Shown here piece after piece: positions 47,114 through 58,450 of a stretch of DNA of 64,000 nt. Position numbers and translations under genes: made by a program. This stretch comes from Microstegium vimineum. Its lineage: Eukaryota; Streptophyta; Magnoliopsida; Poales; Poaceae. The notes under the pieces are model-generated. The model saw only the letters and a program-made list of their open reading frames with translations. It was not told the DNA's origin and searched no databases. The stretch spans positions 47,861,819-47,925,818 of the forward strand of contig CM039121.1 in assembly GCA_022036555.1 (NCBI GenBank). The letters are read 5' to 3'. The stretch's first letter is position 1, and each line of letters opens with the position of its first letter.

Positions 47114-47748
47114 TCAAGTGGTGCAGCAGTAGCAGCCACCCTGCACGCATTTGCCGCTGACGAAGCCCGAATTCTTGCAGCACTTGTTGCAGAGGCCCGG
47201 CCGTAATATGCACCTATAAATAAAGGCATTTGATCTCCGGATTGTTGTCATCGCCGCAAGAAAACAACTCAGTTTCAGTGCCCACACCACCCCCAATTCT
47301 GGCCGCCTCATCTGCATCGATCATCGTATGATCATATATAATATCCATGTCGTCCATGATCTATGCATGGAGAAATTATTTGCTACTCATCATTTCATTC
47401 CAAATGGATTTTCTACCTAAAAAGCCACAATGACTTGAAATTTAAAACTACTTTTGTACAGGGGATGAAAGCGATGGGGTCTTGTTGAATTGCAAACTTT
47501 TTCTTGGGTTGAGAGTTTTGGAAGCCTAGACATTTCATGCCGACTACAGCTTTTACTGGGGCTAATAAACTTGTTAGCCTTTACTGGTGAAGATTTTATG
47601 CAAGAAACACGTAAAGGGTTGACTTACTAAAAATGCACCATAATTAAAAATAAGAGGATCCAGACATGGCCATATGTGACTTACGTGAGGCGATAAGGAC
47701 GACTAGCAGCAAGAGCATCACCATTATCTTCTTCCTCGCGCTGCCCAT
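47114..47748 (-). pseudogene. secreted cysteine-rich peptide gene, probably frameshifted
   Basis: Exon 1 (47748-47685) encodes a clear signal peptide, MGSARKKIMVMLLLLVVLIAS, and ends at a GTAAGT donor. The second exon starts after GATGCAG at 47311. It reads HEAARIGGGVGTETELFSCG, then DDNNPEIKCLYL, and hits TAG at 47216-47214. In the next frame the sequence continues directly as RCILRPGLCNKCCKNSGFVS and GKCVQGGCYCCTT to TGA at 47114. A single extra base near 47216 would explain the break. The Cys spacing (C..C..CC..C..C.CC) suits a small disulfide-rich secreted peptide, defensin-like in size. The exact class and target are unknown. An alternative is a short unrecognised intron near the break. 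Confidence 0.6.
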
Positions 47749-47802
47749 TGTCTTCACCAATGATCTCCCAGTGATGAGCCATAGAGCAAGTATGCAATTT
47801 GA

Positions 47803-47810
47803 TATTTATA
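47803..47810 (-). promoter_or_regulatory. TATA box of the cysteine-rich peptide gene
   Basis: TATAAATA on the minus strand, about 55 bases upstream of the ATG at 47748. Confidence 0.5.
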
Positions 47811-48041
47811 GATTACAATCTCCCCAATTATTTGCTCCAAGTGAATCACTAGGCAATGATAATTTCCTTCCTCCTCACAAAGGCTCCTTAACTGTCATAT
47901 TATTAATCTCTACTTATTCTCTTCTTTTTTTTTGATAAAAGAAACTTTTATTAAGACCTCAGTAGCAATACATCGAGTTGATACAAAGCCACAGACCTCT
48001 GTCTATCATGAGACACATACCCAAAGAATACTAGTACAAAG

Positions 48042-48875
48042 CAGTATTGTACAGGCGGTTCGGAAGCCATTTCTACTGGCGTTTTTCGGAAGCCATTTCT
48101 ACTGGCGGTTGCTTGTGAACCGGCTGTAGAAATATTTGCTTGTGAACCGCCTGTAGGACGAGGATTCGAACCTCAGACCTCAGCCTCGCGCAGTACCTCT
48201 TCTACCACTCCACAAATGACTCACTTGTGTTTAGATTTCGTTTTACTTTCTCATATTTTATACTAAATCGAATGTAAATTGATTGTTTGAGCTACTAAAC
48301 GAATTCAAATGAAAAAGTTGTGAACTACAAAGTTTCATAACTTTTCGAGACCTACAACTTTCATGTAGAAAGTTTTTCCATCCGAGGACGTTTACAAAAT
48401 TTTGAATTTTAAATTTGACACATTCGAACGTATTTTTCGAAGACAAGATGATTTCAAATGAAAAAGTTGTGAACTACAAAGTTTCATAACTTTTCGAGAT
48501 CTACAACTTTTATGTAGAAAGTTTTTTCATCCGAGGTCGTTTACAAAAATCAAAAAAATCAGTAAAAAAAATCCGAGGTCGATTTTTAGTGGCGGTTTTC
48601 TTAAAGAACCGTCACTAAAAATCGGATTTTTAGTGGCGGTCCCTTAAAAAACCCGCCACTAAAAATAGGATATTTTTACATGCGGTTTTCCTAAGAATAC
48701 CGCCTGTAAAAATCAATTTTCAGTGGTGGTTCGTAACTGTTTTTTTTTCTATTTTTTTCTATTAACGGTTGATTTTTAACTATTTTTTTAATTTTTTTCT
48801 ACTGGCGGTTGATTTTTTTACAACCGCATGTGCTCTTTTTTTGGGACGTAGCCAAAAATCGTTTTTGTAGTAGTG
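48042..48875. mobile_element. CACTA-like non-autonomous element
   Basis: The right end TTTTTGTAGTAGTG (48875) is an inverted CACTACTAC terminus. The left end near 48042 (CAGTATTGTACAGGCGG) is less certain. Inside are paired GGCGGTT/AACCGCC and TTTTTAGTGGCGGT words and two ~153-base units starting TTCAAATGAAAAAGTTGTGA (about 48305 and 48453). No coding capacity. On the minus strand, 48155-48225 contains a perfect tRNA B-box word GGTTCGAATCC preceded by an A-box-like TGGTAGAAGAGG. Confidence 0.6.
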
Positions 48876-49247
48876 AAAAAAGAAGAAAACTGACACATTC
48901 TAGTGACTATCAATTCGCAAACTAGACCGCCACCCATGTGCCTGGAAAAAAAACTTAGCCCCCTGCATCAACTGTTGTGACACCGCTACAACTGTATCCT
49001 GCAAACCCGGCTTCTGCAGAATATATAGCCCAAGTACTTGTTCACTTGGTTTTTCAGCCGGCTTAAATCCAACCAGAACAGTATTTTCCTCTCACAAGAA
49101 ATCAGCCAGCAGTGCATAATCCTGCCAAGCGAACATGCCTAGCTAGTGAGTAACAAAATAGATAACCTGCAAAGAAGAAATATTTTTTTAAAAAAAATAA
49201 TATCATTCCTGCTGAGTTCTTTCTATTTTCTATTTGTATCTACATCA

Positions 49248-49301
<54 letters not shown>

Positions 49302-49988
49302 AATAGATACACTGATTTTTTGCAGTCTTGTTTGGTGTATGGCTTCTACTTCATGCTACTCTAGAAGAACTATCCTCGTCCTCTTTTTTTTTTTTGCTAG
49401 TAATGAATTCGGTAAAAGACTATATCTATTTGGAGATACAATTAAATATATTGTTGGAGAGTTTTTTTTTATTCACCAAAAAATTTCTTGTAAATCAGAA
49501 AGAATATGGAGAATCTCTTAATTAAGCACTCCCTATCTAATCCATCCTCTCCTCCCTCGTTATTTAATTGATGGTTACCATTTAAACGCTCAGTTATACT
49601 ACTTAAACAAGCAGAAATGAATTGCGCGTGAGTGGCTTACAGTAGGAGGAATAGGGCACTGGGCCAAGAAGCTAACGGAGCCTTCTGGGCCAGCTTTTGC
49701 GAGCCCCTAACGAATTTGAGTCAGTAAGCGTGCGGCGTCTGTGGGCTATGGGCTATGGGCTATGGCAGGCCGCGAGTTCGATCACCGAGCTCCTAGGCAG
49801 GCGAACGAACTGCGCAGTATCACCATTCTTTTTTTTTTATTATTGATTGAACATTGAAGGCAGTATACCATTGTAATTGGACTGTGCTAAATCTTGAGCG
49901 CAAGAGATTTTGGAACGTACACCTAAGAAAAGGTAGAAAAAATTATTAGACCTTACTTTAGTATAGAGTGAATTGCAGTAAAATTTAG
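48876..49988. other. intergenic with a (TA)n microsatellite
   Basis: The (TA)n run is at 49251-49299. GGGCTATGGGCTATGGGCTATGG near 49742 is a three-copy short repeat. No gene is supported. Confidence 0.45.
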
Positions 49989-50272
49989 AGTCTATTTGGT
50001 ACAGGTCGATCAGCTTCACCAGTGAAGTTGTTTTTTTAAAAAAAAAATAGTTTCATGTAGGTGAAGCTAGGCTATTTTAGAAACCTTCACCTTTATGCGT
50101 GAATATGAAAGAGAAATGAGGGAGAGAGCTGAGATAAGCTACTTTTTGAGCTTCATCTCACTTCATGGCTTTATAAAGGGGAGAATGAAGTTGTTTTGAA
50201 AATAGATATTTGATAAAAAAAAAACTCACAACAGCTCAGCTCATAAACTATTGTGAGTTGTACCAAACGGAT
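49989..50272. mobile_element. MITE-like element
   Basis: TCTATTTGGTACAG at the left is inverted at the right (TTGTACCAAACGGA). The inside has GAAGTTGTTTT and CTTCACC words in both orientations. The target duplication is unclear. Confidence 0.5.
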
Positions 50273-50489
50273 GCTTAAAAAAGATGTCCATGTATCTTTA
50301 ATTCTGTACATGTGTTTTGCCATTACACTATAAGAGGACGACATATGGATGTGTGTGGACATTTTTCATGGATTGGTATATTCTTGTAAATTTAGGAGGA
50401 ATTTATGTGCGTTGAGATGTATCATCTTTTTTATCTATCAATGTGACCTGTCTTTTTTCTATCATGACCTCCATTTACTTAGTGACGGT

Positions 50490-51625
50490 TTGGAAGAGGC
50501 GCGAGCGGAGCGGCGGCATCACACAAGGGTGGTGCAGGTGCATGCGAGTGTACCTACAAACAGAATATTTTCTAGTTTGCATGCTATCTTAAGTGCGGTG
50601 GGCAACTCGCTAGCCACTACACGTTGAGGTCGTTCCTCCACCGTACCACGCCATGTTCGAGCTGCTGGTGTACATGTGTTTTGGCGCGTGGCACTCTCGA
50701 TGAGATCGACGGGACATAACACCCGCTGATGCTCGTCTCCCTTACCACATTCTTTGTCTTCGCCTTCTTCTCCACGTTCACCAAGCGTCTCTCGCCTTCT
50801 TCTCTGTGCTTATGAAGCGCCTCTTTAGTTAGCCAAGGTGAACCTACACTATTGATAGGGAGCAAATGCCCCTCAAAAAGTATAAAACAATTGATTTGGT
50901 TAGACTTTCACCATATATGCACTCCTAGGTCACATGTCAATGCATCCAAAAGTCATGTGTAATCCTCTAATTTGTTCAGCTTCTCCACCCTCTACTTTGA
51001 GTTCAGCAATAACGAGATGGACATGACAGCCATGCTAGTGGTGGATCATGGTGGAGCTGGTGAACCATCTGAATGTGCAGGCCAAGGTGCATAAGGAGTT
51101 GTCCGGTCGTCATTCAAGTTGGCAGACTACGACAGTGATGACATCAGGTCATCCAGGCGACGACGTACCTCAAGGTCGTCGCGCTAGAGGGCCTGCACCA
51201 TCACCTGTCGGGCCACTTAGGGTTCCCGCACGGGATGTAGACCGATGGAGCTGATATCGGTGGCTATATATATAGTGCCTAGAGGTACGGAGGTTAACTT
51301 CATGGCGGCAGAGATCGGGTGCGATGAGACAGTGCGGACAGTGATGCGGGATTTTTAACCAAACCGGTTCTTGGACGATGAGGAGGGTATCACGTCGACA
51401 TTACCGACAATCAAGAGATCAAGATGACACCTTTCCGCGGCGACCAATGCATGTGCACCGGCTACTAGGTCAGCATCCACCACGTCGAGTACTTCATGCC
51501 GAGATGGTGCGGGACCTAGAGTGATGTCAGTCGAGATGGATGACTTGGCGGTGGACATGGTGGAAGCGCTGCACTTTACTTCACCTCACCTTCGTCATGA
51601 AGCAACCACTCCATGCACGCATTGT
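50490..51625 (+). pseudogene. cytochrome P450 pseudogene, CYP89-like
   Basis: Broken plus-strand pieces follow the order of a CYP89-type P450. TLRSFLHRTT and FELLVYMCFG-like words lie at about 50625-50690, and FFVFAFFSTFTKRLS at about 50750. The I-helix region is at about 51020-51100 (WIMVELVNHLNVQAKVHKEL), and YLKVVALEGLHHHLSGH follows at about 51165. VDITDNQEIKMTPF then leads to a degenerate heme loop at about 51395-51460 (F..GDQCMCTG, with the Cys kept but the usual Gly-x-Arg lost). HHVEYFMPRW and MKQPLHARI-like ends lie to about 51620. Frames change repeatedly and many stops occur. The intact enzyme would be an ER haem mono-oxygenase; this copy is dead. It was probably intronless, as is common for this clade. 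Confidence 0.8.
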
Positions 51626-51839
51626 CGCCACACATTACCTCCATATGTGGCGCATCCAAGTCTGGAATGGAGTGGAGTGGCAGCCGAAGGTGGATAGCGT
51701 GGCGCCATCGCTGGTTAGACATGGCTGAGGCACTGTCTTTCATGACGTGGTTGGTGAAGCATCGCTCCACACATTAGCGCATCATCATCACCATACATAG
51801 ACCTGGGTCACAATGCTTAACAACATGGCATGGGTTCTC

Positions 51840-52520
51840 GACTTGTAAAAACAAACAAGTATACGATTGGTTATTAATAAAAGGCCAATATTTACAACTT
51901 AAATAGTTTTAATGAAAAGTTATTAACTAGAAAGTTGTATATCTTATTTTTCTTTTTTTTCTCCATCCGAGGCTGTTTAAATATTTTTGAATTTCAATAT
52001 GCGAGGACTTCAAGCTAAATTTTCAAACCATAGATTATTTCAATTAAAAAAGTTCTCAATTGTAATGTTTCATAGATTTTTAAGACCTATAACTTTGGTT
52101 TTAGTTGTTTCTCCATCAAGGTCGCTTGAAAAACTTAAAGAATTGAATTTTAAAATGTCATAACTTCAAACATAATTTGTAGTATTTAAATGTAGTGAAA
52201 AGTTGATAACTACATAGATGTAGATCTCTCCAAGTCATACAACTTTGGTATAAATTTGGTATGAATTTTACTGTACTGCATCCATTTTAGAGGTGGCAGA
52301 CTCTAAATTTAGTAAATCTAGCCGCCTCTATAAATTAATTTTTAGAGGCGACTTTAGATCCAACCGTTTCTAAAAATAGGAGCACTTTTAGAGGCAATGT
52401 AAATCCCAACTGCCTCTAAAAATTGTTCTCTGGAGGGGTCTCATCTTGGGAACCATTTTTAAAGATAGATTTTAATTGAGCCGCCTCCACTAAAAAGGCA
52501 TCCCGGCTATAATGTTAATA
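51840..52520. mobile_element. CACTA-like repeat remnant
   Basis: Diverged units related to the 48.3-kb repeat (TTAATGAAAAGTTATTAACTA, GACCTATAACTTTGGTTTTA, CATCAAGGTCGCTTGAAAAA) are followed by a sub-terminal-type patch of TTTTAGAGGCG/CGCCTCTAAA words at about 52290-52500. No ends are certain. Confidence 0.5.
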
Positions 52521-53644
52521 TAAGAAATACATGCACACTTGCTTGTCCACAGACCACAGAATATGGCACCCTATATATGTAATATGCTCCATGCATGTTT
52601 GTTTCGTCGCCATGGCGTGTGTGTTAGTTGCAGTTGTGTGCATTGCATGCATGTTGCCGCCACCTGCCGCCGATGACTGACTGATGATTCATTGTTTCGT
52701 TGGGTTCCAAATGGACGATGGAGAAGGGTATATATGTAAAAGCCTGCTTCACAATGCCAATGGCACCCATGCATGCACATGCCTCTCACCAAACGCCTCA
52801 CTAGGAAACTAACAATATATTTACGTATATATTGGGATTGTTTGCATGATTAATTCTTGAGCTGTAACCATCAGCAGGGGGCCATGCATGTTAATGTACT
52901 CACAGGGCAAGCTCATGCTTGATAATGGTGTGAGGCTCATCTCCACTACAATTCTAACTAGGATATATATACAAACATGCATGTATATTCCAACTCACTG
53001 ACATGCCAGGCCCAGTCCAGTTGGCCCCACATGGAAGAGCGAGGTAGACACCCATGCCTGTGTGAGGTACTGGCATGGGAGTACTAATAATATATTAAAC
53101 CTGCCTATATATTATTGAATTGCTGCCGTAAAATAAAAGAAAACATGAATGATTAGAGAAAGGTGAAGGAGAGAGAAAGAGGAGTAGGTAGTTTGGAAGG
53201 TGCTTAGCAAGAGGGTTTCACATGGCCAGCCTCAGTTTATCGTTTGATGTTGGTACCGGCCGGCCTGCTGTTTATCCAGCAATGGCTCGCATGTGCTCAT
53301 GCATGTGGCTTACCTAGCTAGCCACCAACTAGCTAGTAGACTAATTCAGCTACGGTGGCGGTGAGGCTAGCTGTTGTTAAGCCAGCCAACTGAATATTAT
53401 TCCCCAATTATCTCTCGCTCGCTCCATGATTAATCTCCATGCATGTTTCTCTACATGATTGCTTACTTGTGCATGTTAATTGATTCTGGTTTTGTTTCAA
53501 CTTTATTCGTTATGCGATAATAGCTGAAGGCCTAGAGCCCCCTGATTGATTTCACATGTAAATTCGTTCCCTGTACTTTCCATTGCCAATAGTAATAAGT
53601 AAACTCTGCTGAGTTTTATTCAGATTCTCCTTGAGAAAGATAGT

Positions 53645-53695
<51 letters not shown>

Positions 53696-56600
53696 CGCAC
53701 AATTTGGGGATTTGTGTTTCTTTGAAATAAATTAAGCGTGCAATATGAAGAATTTCATACACTCGGTTCATTCTATATGCATGACAGGTACTAGTAAGTA
53801 GTTTTCATCATAATTTTGTTAACTTGAAAAAAAACAAGAAAAATAATGCACTACATGCTGGCCGGGTGAGCTCATATGTTTCTCTCCCATAAAAATCTAG
53901 ATTAAAATCTACAATGCAATGTTTTAAGTTTATGATAGGCAATACCATCTTTTTTTAAAAAAAAATGTTATACAGGATCCACCTTTTGTTATTTTTCATG
54001 TTCATGCTACCCAAATAGCAATTAACTTTTTTTTTCATGCAGGGATCGAACCTGAACGGACCTAACAACTAAAGCAGCAGACAGACACCGAAGATGAGAT
54101 GTTACATGATGCTAGCTGTTCCATGCAACTAACTAGCTAGCTAGTCTTGCAACCCCCCTTCCCCTTGTGACTGCATGAATGGCTAGCGGCATCCTGCTGC
54201 ATGGAGAATTGGAGATGGAGCAGCAACAAACATAACATGGGAAGAAGAAGAAGATTCCCGCGGCAAGGCACGGCAAGGGTGGCAAACAAACTGCATGCAT
54301 GCCACTAATGAAAGTGATCACCCGTTGGCAATGCAACATGCATATGCAGCACAACCAACTAATGATCAATGATTCATCAAATCGAGATCATATCTATTTT
54401 TAATTATATTACCGTACGGTTAGTTGCTTTATACACTATTAAGCCCGGTCCGAACCCGAACCACTCTTTTGATACTGTTTCTGGATGATTGGTGAGAGAT
54501 TAGATAGATAAGAAGAAGTTTTGGAGTAGTAGTAGTAGAAACCAGAGAGTGGAAGTTCAGGGAATGAATTCTTTGGGTTTTGACTTTTTATATCCAAATG
54601 ATGATAGGACAGGAGTCATATGGATGGTGGAAACCCCCTCGAGTTGCGCTACGCTAAAGACAGTGAGTGACATCTCCTTGACATTGTTTAATTCATCGCC
54701 GTCTTGTCAGGTAACCATGTACTCCGTATATATTTATCCGAGATACAAAATCTTAGGCTATTCCAACGATGTGTACATGTCACTGTTTTCAACATTTTAT
54801 CATGACGATTACGATACAAGCATCATTTGAAGAATTTCAGTGGGCCTTCGCCCTTCGCTCTGCTTCTGTCGCCCATGAAGGAGGCAATGTATCACACATG
54901 TATCAGTTAGATCAAAAAGGATTTTTATATCTAAATTTTTCCTTATTTATCTATTTTTACCAAATTAATTTATAAAAAAAATAAATACTTCACATATTAC
55001 CTCATAGAAAGTAATAGATGATCTTAACTATTGGATCTTACTAAATGAACGATTTATAGTTATTTAAGTGTACCACAGCAAAACCCATATACATATTGTA
55101 TCATGGTGTTGTCTGTGAAGAGAGAGGCTCTAAACAATTAGTTATTGTATATTTTCTATCTTGGTGTTGTCTGTTAAGAGAGGCTCTAAACAATTAGTTA
55201 TTGTATATTTTCTATCTACGACAATGGACCTAAAGATATATTTATACACGGTTTCTAACCTTGGTTCTATGCCATTGCCATGTCAGCGTAAATTTCGTCT
55301 ACGTACCATCTCTTAAGGCTCAAGCTAACCAATCCCTTATGTTAAATTTGTATAGCTTGATGTATCTATATGTAGCAAAGTGCTACTGATTCATTGCAAA
55401 ACTGCAAACATACGCATTAACAGGCGTATGTATACGTAGTAGTCGCACACAACGTTACAACATACATTAGTCACCTTTAACTATATATGTTTCTGCAACA
55501 TGGCATGAATAACAAGGTTAACAACTCGATCATAGCCTAAACATGAAGCTTAACTGAAATGATTCCACGCACTGGAAGCCGGCCGGCGGTGCAAAAATGA
55601 TTGGATTGCTATTGCTATGCATGGGTTACAGGCAAGCAAAGAAGCTACAGGCTAATGATGAGAGAATGTCACAGGCTAGCACGGCTAACTTTGGGGATTT
55701 TTTTCCTTTTTTTCTTAGTCTAAGTAGAGTACTACTACTTTTCCTCCAACACCAAACTCATGATTAAGTTTGGTTGGTATGCCTAGCTACAACAAGCAGT
55801 TGCTTAAATAGCACCTCACGCCATAGCATTGTATGCATAATATGATCCCATCATCTTGATCGAGTACACATATCCTGCATTGCCTGCTCTCTGCACCTCT
55901 AGCTCTAGCTGCATATCCTGCATCTGCATGCAAAGCTTGCTAGTAGCTATTGCAAAAGCTTGCACCTTGATTAGTGTCACTCATTATTTAGGACCTATGG
56001 ATATGAACTCCTTTGGTTTGTGTTCCCTAGCTAGTTAGGCTTTTCTATCAGTATTATTGCCACCACAACTACACTTTGTTTCATCGATCAAGATGTGTTT
56101 CTAGCCGTTTTGCTGTATCGTGGCACATTTATTTTGGAGATTTTGTCATTCTGATATGTGCCACATACATCAAACTGGACTAGATACACAAATTCATATA
56201 CCCTCCTTATGTACCTTTTTTATTTGTTTTATGGATTGAAGAGCATGGCAATTGATCTCTGCAATCTTCCATGCATATGGTGCAAACTCAGATTAGTCTT
56301 CCCAAGTCACTGTTGAAAATCGGTGTACTTAAAGGTATGGATGAATGTATAAATTATTGCTGAATCAGGAGGTTATTAGGCCTATGCAGCTGTCTTAGTT
56401 TAATTTTGTAATTAGAAAGGAAAGTAAATAAAGGGACGTGGCTATATGTATGCAAGAATAGTGTAGGTAAATAAGAACCAGTGCATAGTGTTTTTACTGT
56501 TACTGGGCAACATTTCCAGTTTAACTTATAAGTTCTTAAATGTTTAATGCTCCTGTTCCTTTGACCCTTTTTTTTTGTCTCACATTTACATGTGCAAAAA

Positions 56601-58220
56601 CGCAAAATTACCATCTATTTCTTAAATTTAAAAAATGACTACAACACAGCATGGATTTCAAAATATGCTCATAGAGTTGACATCCTTGAGTCTATATACA
56701 TAGCCCCAAGACAGAGACGCTCGCAGCTAAGATTGACATTTTCTTCAGTACCAACAACTTACTTGGTAAACACAGCATCTAGATTCTAGAAGGTCCATTT
56801 ACTTTTACCTTGTTTTCTGTTGTTCACTGGGTGAACTGTTCATTTCACTTTTCTAATAATTATCAGCCGCAAGATCTTTCATGAACAATAGACCTCTAGG
56901 CAGAAATGGTTTCTTCGTAGGAAGAATTTGATGGCAGTTGTTTTTCTAGATGCAGTATATATTTCTGTCCCTTGCTATTGCTGTTTTTGCTTGATCAAAT
57001 ATTCATTCAGATCAGGGTTCAGATACGGAAGAAGTGGATATAGCAGCCTTGCAGGCCAATTTTACTAAGCACGTGTGATTCTCTCTGACTGTGTTTCAGC
57101 AGCCTTCCAAACTGTGTCAACTCAGTTGCTAATTAACCCATTTAATTACATTGCTAGTACTACTTCTGTTCCCTTTTCATCTGATATATGTAGGACAGGT
57201 GACATTCTACTTGGGACATGTGCCAAGCAATGCTCAAAGGATCCCCTTGTCAGAGAAGATCAGTAACAGCAGGAGGAGCAGCAGCTACTGCATGCATGCC
57301 CACTGTCACAGGAATGATTAGCGCAGGCTTTATTTTAACAAGGTCAACTTGGGCAGACTCAACACATGCAGTGCAGTAGTGCACTACTGTACATATGCTT
57401 AGGCAGGGTAAACTTTCTTTAGTTGTTTAGATATACATGAAATGTGTCCAGATCTGTTAGCTAGTTAGGGTGCTTGCATCAGGACAACACCAAAAACATA
57501 CCCCTCTACCCTCCTGTCTCCCTTTGGGTTAAATCTTTTCTTTTAGAGCGTGCAATGGAAGCATCCTGTTCTACTGACTGGTAACTGACAAAGGATTAGC
57601 ACTATTTGTTTTGCTCAAACTACTATAGCTCTTGTTGTCCCAATAGCTTATCTGTACTACAGAGAGTAGGAGATAGCATCTGCATGGTACTAGTAGATCA
57701 GGATCAGTTGAAATCTTAGGCTTTCATCTACACAAAATGCAGGAGTAGATCTATTTCAGAACTTGATAACAGAAGCTTCCAAAAGAACAGGCCGTACGAA
57801 CACCTAATTTACAGCAGGTCTGTTAGTCTCTGATTAGTACTCCTACTAGTCAGTAATCAATCAGGTTCAGAAAGCTAGAGCAGAGCTAATCTTCTACTGT
57901 CTGCAGTGACAGGGAATGTAAACTGAAGATGCAAATGCAATTAATCTACTCTGATCAGATGGGGGCTGCCATGCACAAAGTAAAAGATTAAAGAATGGCA
58001 ACATTTCCCAAAAGCAGGTTACAAAAGCCATGGCTTTAAAACACATTCCCTCCATGTTCCATGTTCTCATGCCACTTCTCCAAAACCCAGCTCACATTCG
58101 TTCGCAGGGTGAGGTGTCCAGGCACTAAACAAACAGCACGGTGGCATGTTAAGAAATGCCAAGAAGATCCATTATCTTATTACATGCTTTACCCAATCTT
58201 GGGACTGGTGAGAATGATGA
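52521..58220. other. 5.7-kb gene-poor stretch
   Basis: (TA)n lies at 53651-53693. A two-copy tandem repeat of about 62 bases (GGTGTTGTCTGT...TTAGTTATTGTATATTTTCT) lies at about 55104-55220. CATGCATG/CTAGCTAG words are frequent. ORFs at 54549-54830, 56354-56614 and 57075-57266 lack motifs or splice context. 57500-58220 is probably upstream promoter DNA of the receptor kinase. No gene is supported. Confidence 0.5.
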
Positions 58221-58227
58221 TATAAAG
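58221..58227 (+). promoter_or_regulatory. TATA box of the LRR receptor kinase
   Basis: TATAAAG about 225 bases before the ATG at 58451, followed by a CTTCTTC pyrimidine-rich leader. Confidence 0.55.
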
Positions 58228-58450
58228 CCTTTTCTGCCATCTTCTTCTTCTTCCATCTAGCTGCAGCCTCTGCCATTCCTGCAGATGCAGTAGTGTCAGC
58301 AAACAAACTACTAGTAGTAGGCAAGCCAGACAGTGCCTCTGACATGGTGCAGCACTAGAAGCAGCAGAGGCACCTGCTGGCTGCTGCAGCTAGAAGCTGA
58401 TCGATTTCAGCTCCCAAAAGTGCTTTCTAGGAAAGTGGCAGAGGATCCTA

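Noticed and set aside
49741..49800. tRNA-like GAGTTCGATCACC word
   Set aside because: No A-box or cloverleaf could be drawn around it.
54549..54830. 93-residue plus ORF
   Set aside because: No recognised motif, no promoter or intron evidence, AT-rich surroundings.
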